Origin: Chalciporus piperatus
Lineage: Eukaryota; Basidiomycota; Agaricomycetes; Boletales; Boletaceae
NCBI GenBank assembly: GCA_038093975.1
Contig: JBBPTG010000002.1
Coordinates: 806,001 to 870,000, forward strand
DNA: 64,000 bases
Direction: 5' to 3'
Positions within the stretch are counted from its first letter, which is position 1. Each line of letters opens with the position of its first letter. The position numbers were made by a program, and so were the translations under genes. The notes beneath the pieces were generated by a model. It saw nothing but the letters and a program-made list of their open reading frames with translations, had not been told where the DNA came from and made no database searches. Positions 35,770-48,303 of this stretch are shown in pieces.

Positions 35770-36158
35770 CGTTTAGGGCCACACGGCACTCATATGCATC
35801 TCCAATGGTCCCGCGCTGAGCGCTGAGCCGTCGATTGATTACATATTTCATAGCAGGTATCTTGCGACTAGATTGGGTCTGTACTAGTATGCTGATTGAT
35901 GTAGACTTTGGGTATGCTCGATTTTCGTGGACAATAGACTTGCAAGTCCACCCTCCTAATGTACGATGCACAAAGATATCATTGCAGAACATTGACAATC
36001 ACACACATGATACCATTGTACAGAAAACGCGTCAATGATCTTGGCCCAACCTATCAAAAACACATTCCAACCGATCATGCTTCTCAAAGTCGTTTTCGTC
36101 TGTGTTGACAGTTAGCATGAAATCTCTGTCAAAACTCGGTAAGGTTTACCCCATGCCA
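35770..36158. other. Convergent intergenic, no gene seen
   Basis: The 389 bp between the MFS stop and the stop of the CBM19-like gene presumably holds two 3' UTRs. Nothing else was recognised. Confidence 0.4.
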
Positions 36159-36859
36159 TCACTGAGCACCGGCTTCCTGGAGGCGCCATTGCACGATAGA
36201 GGGCAAAGCACAAGTCGTCGTGGTCCCCGACGACCATTCGTTAGGAAGCGCCGCGCATGTCCAGTCAGAAGGACAGGAGAACGTCAGATACCGGCCCTGG
36301 TGGCAAGTAGCAAACTGCCCCTGAACGCAAGCCACTTCGTCTTCCGTGCAGGTAGAGTCCGCGGTGAGCGTCGCGTATTGCTGGTTCAGGGCCTTGGCAG
36401 CAGGGCCATTCGCCTGGAGTTGGGCAATCGATCGACTGAAGATAGTTATCGATGAACATCCTGTGTAAAACAACGTAGATGGTTTACTTACGCCTCAGGC
36501 TCTGATCGCTTGGTTTCGGAGATCCCAGCTTGAGCGAATCTGTACGCGATGTTGTCGTTCGTGTCGCAGGTGGTAGAGGTACCCGCTTTAAACTCGTTGG
36601 GAATGGCAGCGCACGACCAGTTCTGGGGGCAATTGTGCGTGAAGTAGTGGCCCTCGTAGCAGTGCGCGAACTGGCCGCCAATGCAGGCAAAGTCGCCGTT
36701 GTTACAGGACGAGTCGGCAGTGAGGGTAAGGTACTGGTCATTCAGAGCTTTGGCAGCGGGACCGTTCTGCTGAAGCCAGCTGCCGCGTCTCGAGATAGAG
36801 GCAGCGGAGGCAAGGAGAGCGGAGGCAACAGTAACGGTAATAGCGCGGAAGGAAACCAT
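36159..36859 (-). CDS. Secreted protein with two CBM19-like modules
   Basis: Two exons (36492-36859 and 36159-36435) give 214 residues. The N-terminus MVSFRAITVTVASALLASAASI is a signal peptide, followed by SRRG, a possible Kex2-like dibasic site. Two homologous modules of ~80 residues follow, each starting GPAAKALN.QY.TLTADS, with six cysteines spaced alike (C..........AC..GQFA.C..G......CP..W.CAA.PNE...GT.TTC). This Cys pattern resembles family 19 carbohydrate-binding (chitin-binding) modules that are common in small secreted agaric proteins. There is no catalytic domain. Chitin or glycan binding at the cell wall is inferred. The intron lies between the modules, suggesting duplication of an exon-sized unit. 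Confidence 0.72.
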
Positions 36860-37523
36860 TTTGCAAGAGCGACTTTAGAAAACTTTGAAAGACTAGTCGG
36901 AAAAAAAGGTGAACGGTGAACGAAGATAAGCAAGGAAGGCAAAAATGACGGTGAGTGAATGGGGTGAGCAACCAGGCTGAGGAATTGACCTGTTTTGCGC
37001 GACGTTATATACGTGCGCCAAGACACACCGCTGATCGGTACCAATGAACAGCCTCGTCGTTGCAGGGGTGCTGCTGATGGCATCAGTCCAAAGACTCCAA
37101 CCTTAGGCGGATCATGATGCCAGTGTGGAAACAATCCTTGGCAATCTTTGACGTCAAGGTTGCATCAATGATGCCGCACATCCAGCTCGTCAAGCGCTGT
37201 CAAGCGCCAGGCTTGTGGCCTTCATGTACGCTTGTACGCTGACCTTTCGAGTGCGCTGGCAGCGACACAGTTCCATGGGCGCGTAAGAATAATAGTCTGA
37301 TGTTGCTTCAAGTTGTTAGTTTCCGGCTGTCTCAGTGGCTATTCTGACAGCAACACATAACTTACTAACCTTGAATATAACTTTAAGTAAGTATGTACTT
37401 ACAGGTGAAGGCAAGTTCAAGGATTCATTAGTAGCCGAATGTGGCTGTTTCCCATACGTCACGTGATCGATTTCCCTGTGGAATCACCAAAAGTTTCGAA
37501 TCTTTGCGAGAGAGTAGTGATCA
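36860..37523. promoter_or_regulatory. Divergent promoter region, CBM19-like / UTP21
   Basis: This 664 bp non-coding stretch contains a perfect TGACGTCA palindrome at 37149-37156, within TTGACGTCAA, and CACGTG at 37460-37465, within GTCACGTGAT, 59 bp before the UTP21 start. The second matches the Cbf1-type core GTCACGTG. Short direct repeats of taagt occur near 37380-37400. Functional assignment is inferred. Confidence 0.45.
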
Positions 37524-40500
37524 ATGGTAGGTCTTACAGAGCCCAGCGTTGTCGAGGATCGACCGCGAAAGAGGGTCAGGACCTCCACAAAAACCAAGAC
37601 AGCGAAAACCACCAAAAAGTCTTTGAATGACACCCACCTCTTCGCCCCCTTCCGTGCACTCGGACTCGTAACAAATCACATACCGTTTTACTTGCAAACT
37701 CGATCCCATAAAGGCGCCACAGACGGTCCACGGATACACATACTGACATGCCTTGGCAGATCATGGGCAATCTGGGAAGGTGGAAAAATGAATCTTTTGT
37801 TTGTTGGTGAGTACGTGCCATGTTTAAGTATGTGCTACCCACTGACACCTTTCGCGTATAGGGCCTGAGGTGGAACATCCGATCTCATGCTTAATCATGG
37901 AATATGATGCCGTCTGGGCTGCATCAGGTGTTCATGTCATCAAATACCTCCGAGGAAAAGAGGTACATATGCTCATTTCGACCCGTTCCCTTGATCGACA
38001 GAACCATGCAGGTCGGACGGGTCACCAATCCACTTGAAACCCCCTTGGCCTCGATACTTATCTTTGGCTCTCTACTATTTGCCTTGACCGAGGATGGTGG
38101 TCGGATGCTTGTTTGGGACGTTTCGCGCGACGGTGAGCATAGCCCTGTGATGCCACTCCGCTGCCTTAACGTTATCTTAGATCCTTCGTTCTCTTGTACA
38201 ATCCAATTCGACATCGGTTTCACCGCTGTCATGTTGCTACACCCTGCGACTTACTTGAATAAAGTGCTGGTGGCCAGCAGCGAAGGTGACTTGCAGCTCT
38301 GGAATATACGAACTCAGTGAGTATTCTTCTTTGCGTGTCTGCTCCTCTCATGTGTATACAGGTCATGCATACACAAGTTTCCGAGTTCAAAACTGCTAAC
38401 CGCGTTGGGCACTACGAATATCGCATCCTCCGCTATTACAGCACTGGTCCAGTCACCCGCAATCGATGTCGTGGGCATTGGGTTCACGTCCGGCGAAATA
38501 TCCGTATATGACGTACGCGCAGACGAGAGGTTGATGAGGATGTACATGGAAGGCGGCGGAATTCGAGCAATGTCGTTCCGGAGTGGTCAGTTCCTGTTGT
38601 CGGCACATCTTCAGACTCTCCTGACACGCTTCACATAAGACGGGCACCAAACCCTCGCCAGCGTTTCATCTCATGGGCACTTAGCTATCTGGGACTTGAA
38701 TTCCGGCGGTCGTCTTCTTCACCTTATCAGAGGGGCTCACGATGGTGCCATCAGTGCCGTAGAATGGGTACCTGGCCAACCAGTTTTGATAACTTCTGGC
38801 GAAGACAACTGTGTCAAGGTACGTATTGCTCATCATCCCCCTAGCGCTTATTAACCGCGAGGCAGCAATGGCTGTTTGACTCGCCGACCGCTGCCCCTCG
38901 CTTGCTCAAATTTCGATCGGGACACCACCTTCCACCGCATCTGATAAGGTACTATGGCCAAGATGGAAAACAACTTTTAACTGCCTCAGCCGACCGGAGC
39001 TTGCGTTATACCTCTGTTGTCCGGGACTCCAGGTCGTTTGAGATGTCTCAAGGTAATTATCTACAACCGGCAAATAGAGTACACTGATCCAATCCGCGAC
39101 AGGCTCCCTCGTTAAGAAAGCCGCGACTTTATCAAAATCATTGTCCTCACTAAAGTTTCCGTCGATAACCTCCATTGCCCATTCGACAATGCGATCGAAA
39201 GACTGGGATGATGTGCTCACAGCACACACAGATGAGCCCTTTGTGCGGTCCTGGACAGTATTGAACAAGCGTCTAGGCAAATATACGTGGAATTTAGCTG
39301 AGGGAAGCAAACGGAAGTCTGCAGCGGCTTCAGTGAAGGTTTGATCACGCGCCGCCCGTTGCATGAACTTAACTGACGATGAGCTTCGTCAATTTGTCAG
39401 TGTGTCTGCGTTTCTGCGTGTGGAAATTTTGGGTTCGCAGGCTCGTCGACTGGCGAAATCCATGCATGGAATATGCAATCTGGGATAAAGCGGAAAACGT
39501 TTAATGTCGGGCTTTGTCCCCAATCTGTTGCAGAGCGGTTAGGTGAAGCCTCAAAATTGAAACGTAATGAGCGGGGTATCACAGGGCTGGTGTCCGATGC
39601 CCTAAATCGTCTTGTGATTGCGCTTACGTCGGATGGAACTATTAATGTGGGTCTTCGTTTCTGTCAGTGCATCCAGACATCGCTCATTCAGCCGCGCCAG
39701 TTTTTCGATTTCCATACGACCAAGCTAGATTATGCATTAGTGTTATCTGCGTCTGCGCATTCGATGGTTCTTCATCAAGATTCTGGATTACTGGCTGTCG
39801 CCTGCGACGATATGACAGTGCGTGTCGTGGACATCGAAACAAGACGAATAGTCAGAGAATTGCCATGCGGTTCGGAAGGCCGAATCCTCGACATCGTAGG
39901 CTCAGTGAATTAATTGGACGTCCGCTATTTACTGACAACATTCAGGCCTTCTCACCGGACTCGCGCTGGATAGTATCGACCTCCCTTGATTCAATAATAC
40001 GGACATTCGACATACCAACTGGCCGTCTGATAGATGCATTCCGGACGCCAAGTATTGCTACTAGCATCGCTTTCTCCCCCACGAATGACTTTTTGGCCAC
40101 TGCACATGTGGACAGCGTGGGGGTGTTTTTGTGGGCCAATAGAGCTCAATTCACGGAAGTCGCTTTTCGGACGGTGGCTGAGGAGGACATCACGGAGGTC
40201 TCGATGCCATCTATGCAAGGTGATATCGAGGATGAAGGTATCTCTCAGCATTGTTGTTTCTTCTCGAAGTCACTCACTCATCTATCTTAGCACTGGAGGG
40301 ATTGACCGAGTTGACGATGGCGGACAGGGCAGCGGACGTGTTTTCTACCCCTCCTCAGTTAGACGGGGACCTTGTCACTCTAACTCTCCTTCCTCGGTCA
40401 CGCTGGCAAACATTGTTGAATCTCGATGTCATTCAGGTGAGTGTGATAGTATCGCAAGTCCATCCGGTAAACCGAACACATTTGCAGCAACGGAACCGAC

Positions 40501-41064
40501 CGAAGGAACCTCCCAAAAAGCCTGAACAGGTCCCATTCTTTCTTCCTACCTTGGGTGGCGTCGAGCATCGCTTCGCCACCGAAGAAAAAGAGGACGAAAA
40601 GTCTCAGAAGAAGACACGTTTGGATAAGAATATGGCCAAGTCGAAGAGCATATTCCAAACCAAGTTGGCTGAACTTGAGAAGGGCAAGGGTGAGTATATG
40701 GCACTCACACGCATCAGAAGTTACTTACTTTTTCATCAAAGCCGACGACGATCTTTTCGACTACATCAAAAGCTTATCTCCTGCCGCAATCGACGTCGAG
40801 CTGCGATCATTGGTTACCATACCTCACCTCCGGCAATTCGTGCACGCGCTCAAGCGACGCCTACAATCCCACAAAGACTTTGAGGCCGTTCAAACGTTGC
40901 AGAATGTATTGCTTCGGACGCATGGCGACGTCCTCATTGACAACGATGAACTCCGATCTGAAATGGAGGAGTTATTGGAAATACAAAAAAAAGAGAGCGA
41001 ACGGGTCTTGGAACTTCTTGCCTCTTCCCTTGGTACTCTGGGCTTTGTACGAGACACGATATGA
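37524..41064 (+). CDS. UTP21: U3 snoRNP / SSU processome protein Utp21 (WDR36)
   Basis: A large multi-exon gene starting MVGLTEPSVVEDRPRKRVRT. It opens with a basic nuclear-type stretch, then two runs of WD40 repeats (for example ALTEDGGRMLVWDV, VASSEGDLQLWNIRT, GSSTGEIHAWNMQSGIKRK, VACDDMTVRVVDIETRRIVREL, and FSPDSRWIVSTSLDSIIRTFDIPTGRLID). It ends with the Utp21-specific C-terminal domain: FSTPPQLDGDLVTLTLLPRSRW, PFFLPTL, DLFDYIKSLSPAAIDVELRSL and the helical end LLASSLGTLGFVRDTI. Utp21 is part of the UTP-B subcomplex that assembles on the 5' ETS and U3 for 18S rRNA maturation in the nucleolus. It acts in the same process as RCL1. An E-box lies 59 bp upstream. Confidence 0.93.
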
Positions 41065-41152
41065 TCGTCTTGTCTGTACTTCCCGTGAGGCCGTTGTTAC
41101 ATAAGCTACCTTGATGCTCGATGGGCGCTTGATTCTGTTGAATGCGACCCTC

Positions 41153-42645
41153 ATGTCAACGGACCCTCCTACGATGCAATCGATTGACACTACGGGTTTT
41201 GGTGTAGTACGTTGCAAGCATGGAGAACCAGCTGGAAAGCACAAATCGAACACGCCCCAAAACCTAAATCGGTGCGATCTGCAATTGTGCTACTAGTTTG
41301 GTTCCCTCATTGACTGTCTGGCTTTCGACATCGGCGGAACAGTGAATTCTATTGTTGCATGAGGCCAAGAGGAGATTCAACTAAATGCGATTTCTGGCGT
41401 GAGATGCGTTTCATTCGTCAGGCATGCACATGCTCTGACTAGTAGGGAATATTTCCGATAGACTGGGCGGACGACCCTGTTTTGAAAGCAAAGCCGTCGC
41501 CCCAAACCTCGACTTTGGTCGCATCGTTATCGCGGCCCTCCGAAATAAAAGGGACGGCACTTGGGCCAAGTACGCCGCAAACGTCTCCACAGAAACAAAC
41601 TCCACAAAGCTCCCAGCGCCGGTTAGACATCGAAGCCGGACTAAGGCAGCGGCGGGATCTGGATGAGAGTCCCACTCGGAAACTCGGTCCTTCCAGGCTC
41701 CCAAGCCTGCTCATCGATTCCGCGTCTGCAGTCCCGCCCGAATCGACTTCCATTGCTAGAGATGCCCCCCCTCAGCCTCCTTCACCCGTACTCACAGAGG
41801 TTGACGAGACTGAGGAGCGGCCTCGTAAAACGTATAATAGTTTTCTAGGTTTAGATGAAAGTCCGGAGCCGCGCACTTCGACGATTGACGAGTTACCTTC
41901 GACGCCGCTGAAGAAACGTCGGTTAACACCTCCAGGAGCAGCTATGGAAGGTGCCGTGAAAGCACTGGCAGCTGGCGGGCCGTCTCTCATGGGGCCACTG
42001 CCTACACCTCCCAAAACCACGCAACGGGCCGTTCAGCCTGCCGAGCCCACTGTTTTTGCCACGAATTCATTGAAGGGGAAAGGACGCGAAGACATACCTA
42101 TACCATCAGCACGTATCATCGGCGATCTACATTGTCCGCAATAGAGAGTCTGATTAGCATTATTTTGACCGTGTAGGACGATCATGCATACCCCAGCGCG
42201 TATGACACCGAAGACAATGCTCTGCCACTCTTCACCGACCAACGTGATCGGGGAGGCACATCTTCATCTACGAGCTCTGGGGAATCCCCGACGATCGCTG
42301 AAACTGCACTTGATTATATCAATGGGGCGAGGGGGAAAGTGCAAGAGCTCTCCACATACATGGATTCTTTCGATATCGCGCGATCAATGCAAGAGTTGCG
42401 AAGGGTGGAGCGGCAGAAATTTCAGTACGAGTGCAGGGATCGGAGTCAGAAGGCGAAGATTCGGGAGTTGACCGCTGAGCGGGATAGACTTCGTGCCACG
42501 GTCACAAGACTGGAGGAAGATTTGTTACGGTGAGCAGTCCACTTCACTGATATGACATGAATGATAGACTTGGGGCGTCGTCCTTAGCTCAGAAGAGAGA
42601 AATCGTATCAAGGATGCTTTGAGGGCTGGGAGACGGGCGACCTGA
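41153..42645 (+). CDS. Coiled-coil orphan protein (model uncertain)
   Basis: Function not recognised. The clearly coding core is 41453-~42115 (GIFPIDWADDPVLKAKPSPQ through a Ser/Pro/Thr-rich, disordered stretch with repeated SPxK/TPP sites such as STPLKKRR and PTPPKTTQ) and 42177-42535 (DHAYPSAYDTEDNALPLF, then a coiled coil ELRRVERQKFQYE through RLEEDLLR). A last exon (42618-42645 region) ends RIKDALRAGRRAT. A possible first exon, 41153-41206 (MSTDPPTMQSIDTTGFGV), joins in phase 0 through a GTACGT donor to the acceptor at 41452. The splice around 42110-42215 is unresolved. Many SP/TP sites plus a C-terminal coiled coil could suit a cell-cycle-phosphorylated protein; that is speculation. Confidence 0.45.
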
Positions 42646-42918
42646 TTGTTTGGATTTTGATTTCAGTACATTAGAGTTTTTTCACCGTGGTTTCTTTCTG
42701 ATTTTTTCTCTGATCAATGAAGAAGCTAAGGAGGTTTGTTTAACTTTGTGGAGGGGCTATTTTGATTAGCTAAGGAGAGTGTGCACGTGCAGTCTTGTAT
42801 GTCGCGTCGCGTAAAGGTACAGCACGTTACAGCGCGTTCGTGATCGTTGTGTTCCTCCTCCTCCGTCGCGTGAGAGGGTGAGTGTGTATGTTCCATACCA
42901 TCGTACATTGACTCGTCC

Positions 42919-45900
42919 ATGCCCGGGTTCAGGCCTACCAACACATCGTCCCCAGCCAAGTCCCTGCTGCCCACTCCATCTCACACGACCATCTCCGATG
43001 CCTCACGCACCTCGGCCGCCTCACGCTCGGAGCTTCAGAGCCTCTCCTCCACAGAGGTCGAGTTTCTCGACGCGGTGATAAGACGGATAGCTCCGAACGC
43101 AACATCATTCCTCTCGGGCTTGAAAGCGTACAACGATGAATTACACGAGCGAGGCCTGGACAGTCAGACGGAGACAGTTCACTACGGGAGGTTGTTGGAA
43201 ATTTGCAAGCTAAGGGGTCCAAGCTGGCAGGCTAAATGGGATGCCATCAAAAAGCAATATGGCTATCGTACGCCCATCACTGCGCTGCAGACCATCGCGC
43301 CCCGTCCCAAAACACCTCCACAACCACTCGCTCGCCAACCCTCATTTCCGAGACCCACACGCTCACCAGCGTATCTTGTAACCCCTGTACGTGACGACGA
43401 CGACGACGTATTCACTCTCCATTCCCACCAAGATCGCGACGAAGCTGAGACAACTCAGGAAACCACCGATACAGAAGAAGATCAACAAGAACACTCAGAA
43501 CACTCATCCGACACGGAACGAGACGATGAACCTGCACGTTATGGCGTTCCCAGACTCAGGGACCTTCAGGGTACGACAATACAAGCAGGACCAACGAATA
43601 TCCCTGCTTCCCGCGTTGCAAACCCCGTTTTACCCCCAAGCCTCACTCGTCAGGCCACTCCTCGACCCCAAAATGCCTACCAGGAAGCAATCCGGCGTGT
43701 TCCTACCTGGGAGGATACCTCCGATACAACGGATGGCGTGATACCCTCTCCCTCGACCACTCCGCCTTCATACCGAGCAGCAGTCCGCATACCACCCACT
43801 TCCAAGCCAACGGCTGTTGACATTCGAAGTCAACCATTTCCTCGTGCGCCCTCGCCAATCAAATTACCCAAAGACCCTTACGGTCAGGCCACACAACCTC
43901 GCGAACGCAGAAATAGTACAATCAATGAAGAAGACGCGTGGAGGAAAATCAAAATCGCTCGAGATGAAGAAGATGCGGATAAGTTCCGTGACAACAAACT
44001 TCTGGAACGCTGTTGGGAGATATGGCTTCTCGGTTACCAGTGGTTGATTGTGCGGGCCTTTTTTTGTTTTAAAGTTATCTATCATGTAACATGAGCTTTT
44101 CTAGGCGACAGATCAACAAGTAACTGAAGCTCGAGACAATGTCATCCTTGGGTCAGCACTCAGGCGGTGGCGCCATGCCACAGCCTCGCTGTTTGAGAAA
44201 CAGAAGCATGCTTCTGCTATTGCCAATACCCGTTGTTTGCGTGCGGCACTGACCGTATGGAAAGCGAAGCTGACGGAGAAGCGCCAAATAGCCTGGCGGA
44301 ACGACATGCGCACAAAAATGAAGACTGTTCGCGAGAAGCGCGGACTCAAAATTCAGAAGGATGCTTGGGCAAAGTGGCGGCAATCCTTCCGTTCCCATCT
44401 ATCCGAGCTGCAGTATAACGAACGGGTTGTCATGCGATTCTTCCAGCGTTGGAAGTCTAGTCTGTCAAAACTTGATCGCCTAGAAGCCACTGCAGATCAG
44501 TTCTACTGTAGAACAGCCTGCAGCGCTGGAGTATTAGCATGGAGACGTTGGAGAAGAGCACTTGTCGTCCGTGATGCGGAAAAGGCGGTCACATCCAAGA
44601 GTGGTACCCGAGTCAAACGCGAAGTGATGCAGGTCTGGAAGAAACATACGTGCGTCAATTTCCCAAAAATCTGTCCAGGGTCCTGAACTAACCCACTTGC
44701 CTAGCCGTGACCGTCAAACAGCGGCCGGTTTCTATGATGTTTATATTATGAAGCAGGCCATCAGGTCGTGGAAGACCGCTCAAGATCGGATACGCGTAGG
44801 TCCATTGGCTCCATTGGGGAACACTTCCATTTATCATGCCTGCAGGCAATGGAAAAGAGGGCGGATAAGCACCTCGCCAGGCAAGATGACGTGCTCGTCC
44901 GAGCTGTCACTCGAGTCTGGAAAGCCCGCGAACGTGGAAAACTGCTCGAGAGAGTTAGATCCTTGCGCCTCATCAAAACCACCTGGTCAGCATGGAGGGA
45001 ACATATGCAAAAATATCGCCAGTTGGAAGGTGAGGTGCAATACATGGACGATCGGCCTAGCACTGATCATGGTCTAGATTATGCGCTCGCCTTTAGCATG
45101 CGGTCCAATTCTTACACGGTGTCATCAGCCTTGAAAACATGGCACGAAGTGTACACCATCTATCAGAACCGGCGGGCATTTGCGGTTCAACGTCACCTCG
45201 CGCGTGTACAGTACGATTCGCTCACGAAGTGGCGAACTCAATTGCGCGCGAGACTGAGGTTACTGAAGCATGCAAAAATTGTCGAGAAATTCGTCATTCA
45301 ACGGCGGACATTAAATGTCTGGAAGTCCAAGCTCGCCGAGAAGAAGCGGCAGGACAAACTCAGGGCTCTAGAAACCAATAAACTCGGAGAGTATATGAAA
45401 AGTATGTCGTGTGATGGGCTTTATTGCTAATTCTGATGTAATTCGTACAGTTTGGCAGACGAAGGCGAACAGAAGACGATGGCTTCGCGTGGCTGAACAG
45501 CAGATCATTGCCCGTGAGCATACGGTATGTCTGGAGGGGTTCACGAGCAGTTGTTGAAATCCTGACTTCCCCAACAGCGGATTGTAGCCGACGCATTGAG
45601 GCGCTGGACAAACCGCGTCATTGACATCAAACTTCGCGAGCTTGAAGTTCGCCAGAAGTGCTCTCAGGCGGTATTGAAGTAAGGAATATCATTATACCAT
45701 CTAGATCGTGGCTCACCTATCACACGCAGGTTCGCGTTTAGAAAATGGAAGAATATATGCCTGAGGCATGTCGAAGACCTCAGTCTGATGGAAAGTCACC
45801 TTGACATCAAGCGGGCCGGTAGGTTCCCCCTCTCAGCAGTGAACTTGGTAGATAACGTCTGATTTTAATTTTTCTCGTTTAGAAAACATGCGTCGGATGT

Positions 45901-47070
45901 TTCATAAATGGCTTGCTGCAGCTCGTGCTCGGAGGCATAAACGGGCGCTTTTGCATGAGAGACTGGCCGAGTTCGACCGAGCGTCAATGCGGGTTGCATG
46001 GGACAGATGGAGGGAGAAATTTGTGGAGGAAAAGCTCCTCCCGATTGTGAGCTCTACTCGCATGACGATTGATTAACCCTCTGAGCGCCACGACCATAGG
46101 CCCATCAAGTCGCGTTACAGAGTCAGAAGAATCTACTTTTCCGCGCTTTCGGGATCTGGCATGCGAAAACAAGAGTGAGTGGCTGAGCTCCAGGTGGAAA
46201 CCGCACTCGTCGCTGACACGAGGTGTGCTAAGTCTTTGCCGGCCATACGATTCCGTGCCTCTCGTACTAAGACAAAGTTCTGGGAGATATGGCGTGCCGC
46301 AATGCCGCAAGCCCTCCAAGTCAAGAAAGCACGTGAGATGCATACCGCAGCTGTTCTTTGTACGTTTCAAAGTCGTAAAACCGCGTTCTGCTCACGAACG
46401 TTTTTTCAGCACGAGCGTTAGATAAGTGGAGTCAGGCCTACAAAACAAAGCGTCACTTGAAAGAGATAGCGTAAGTGATTTAAATGAAACATCGAGGAGG
46501 ACGATCATTAATTTTGTTTTTTCTAGTCGTGCCCGGTACTTGCGCTTGCCAACTATATCCAATGGTCAAGCTGTGGCCACACCAAAGGCTACGGGTCCGT
46601 TGATACCACATTCTCTGAGGAACGCCTATCCTCGGCGAAACGTGGTTGCTGAAACCGAAACTGAGGACTCGGACGCAGGTCCGAGCAGACTTGGCAACCG
46701 CTCGAGTGCGGTAACTCCCAGGTCTGGAATAGCTAGCCTGCTCTCTAGCCGGCCGCGTGCAGACCCCGTCACTCGCCCTCGTCCAAAATTATCTACCCGC
46801 GGACGAGGGTCGAGTCCTGCCCGATCAAAATTGTCGGCGCCGGCGACTGACGAGCCACCACCGCCATCACCACGGCCACGGTTCGCTGCGCGACGTCCCA
46901 GCCCAGCACGCTCAAAGTCATCTTACGCTCGTGACCCAAGTCCCGCGAGGTCTATCGCTCCGAGTCAAGCCGAGCCCGAACGGAGTCGGTTGTGGCATGA
47001 GCTGAGACAGGTACGGATGCGGTCTCGACCTCCCACTGAGAAGTCACGATCACCTGAGCCACCACCCTAA
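42919..47070 (+). CDS. SFI1: Sfi1-like centrosome/SPB repeat protein
   Basis: A long multi-exon gene. The first ~60 residues are disordered, followed by a helical block (FLDAVIRRIAPNATSFLSGLKAYNDEL) and a ~300-residue Pro/Thr/Asp-rich region. From about 44110 to 46420 come many ~20-30-residue helical repeats with the Sfi1 pattern of spaced aromatics and Trp: LRRWRHATASLF, ALTVWKAKLTEKR, AWAKWRQSF, VMRFFQRWKSS, VWKAREKG-like, LRRWTNRV, FRKWKNI, MFHKWLAAARAR, AWDRWREKF. Sfi1 forms a long helix decorated with centrin (Cdc31) and builds the half-bridge for spindle pole body duplication. The C-terminal ~150 residues are basic, Ser/Pro/Arg-rich and contain repeated SPARS motifs. Repeats read directly from sequence; orthology follows from repeat type and placement. 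Confidence 0.85.
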
Positions 47071-47517
47071 TTCCCAACATGGAACGTTTGGTCCTGTGGC
47101 GTGCTGAATGGATGATTGGAAGTTGCGATGTTGCGAAGATAAATCACCCCTGAATCTATGGGACCGTATTTATTAATTACAATAGTATCGCGTTGTAGGA
47201 CGTTTTTTTTTAGATCTATGATACCGCTCCTTGCCTGCCAATCAGCAACTGGCTCTTGCAAAGTCATCGATTAATATTCATCTTCCATGCATCCATACGA
47301 TGTGACACACCTGACAACACATGGCGAGCACATGTACAGTAATCATTGCAGGAAGCCTGTAGTCGCCTCCCTCATTGAAATGATCGACGATCGCATGGAA
47401 AGACATAACAGCACACACGGGGCATTCTGAATTGCATTGACACTCGCTAGGGAATGAATGTATGCGCGCCACGGTATTGTTGTAGGCGCGTGGCGCGTGT
47501 ACAGGGATCAGGTTCAG
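47071..47517. other. Convergent intergenic, no gene seen
   Basis: The 447 bp between the SFI1 stop and the PIG-Y-like stop presumably contains two 3' UTRs. A T-rich tract lies near 47210. No coding frame was recognised. Confidence 0.4.
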
Positions 47518-47803
47518 TCACGAGTTTTGGTAGTACTGCCAGCCGACCCAGTTCGCGATGACAAAGTACGAGCTGGTGGGTACTATTAGCAGCACAAAGT
47601 ACTTGTAGTGCGTATCCTGGGCCAGGACGTCAAGGAGCTGGCCGCGATCATACGTCAGTTGAGAGCTAAGCGCGAATGGAGTTGTCTGAACGCACAGGGA
47701 TACCCGACAGTGGGAGGAACGCGCTAAAGAACACGGCATAGCTTGCCAACAGGAAGAAAAGGGCGGTGAGAGCAACGATGAGGTGGCCTGCATTGAAGAA
47801 CAT
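47518..47803 (-). CDS. PIGY: PIG-Y-like subunit of GPI-GlcNAc transferase
   Basis: Two exons (47696-47803 and 47518-47637), phase 0, give 75 residues. Two hydrophobic spans flank a short loop: GHLIVALTALFFLLASYAVFF, then FLPLSGIPLLDVLAQDTHYKY, then FVLLIVPTSSYFVIANWVGWQYY, ending QNS. Human PIG-Y is 71 residues with the same two-span layout and a similar end (a W-hydrophobic-G-x-x-aromatic pattern and a short basic or polar tail). PIG-Y stabilises the multi-subunit enzyme that adds GlcNAc to phosphatidylinositol on the cytosolic ER face, the first step of GPI anchor synthesis; Eri1 is the yeast counterpart. The size and the last 15 residues are the main support. Confidence 0.65.
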
Positions 47804-48303
47804 GTGTTTGGTTGGTCGGAGGGGCGTGTATGTGTACTGAGGTCGTAATCCCGGTGAAAACGTGGTGATCCTGCCAATATTACATGTCCACACCGCAGAT
47901 CCTGCCGTTAAATTCGCGGAGACTTGATCGTGATTCAAATAGAGATTCTAATAGTACATGTGGATACAAACCAAGAACGCAGAAATCGGTATACATAACA
48001 TAGCCAAGCGGTGTTAACAAGTTAAAACTAGTTGTATTGAACGGGGTCGATGTAGATGTGATGGTACAAAGATTAGACATTGGAGGCGAAAGCATATGGA
48101 GGGATACTAGGATTTTGAGACGTGGGGGAGTGCATGCATGGTACAGGTTGAGACATTGAGAGGGGCATCATCCGTGGAAATCAAAAAGGAACGGCTCATG
48201 TGAAAGCGTAGCGTCAAGGGTAGCAAAGATGAGAGAAAATTTCCTACAAGTGCGAAGAGGAAAGAAAGAAAAAATCGAGTCGACAAAGAAAAACCCACAG
48301 GGC
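47804..48303. other. Intergenic, no gene seen
   Basis: The 500 bp between tandem - strand genes must hold the PIG-Y-like promoter and the 3' UTR of the next gene. A purine-rich run lies around 48235-48290. No motif or coding frame was recognised. Confidence 0.4.

Noticed and set aside
38906..39364. - strand frame of 152 codons inside UTP21
   Set aside because: It is antisense to WD40-coding exons; the + strand reading gives clear Utp21 sequence.
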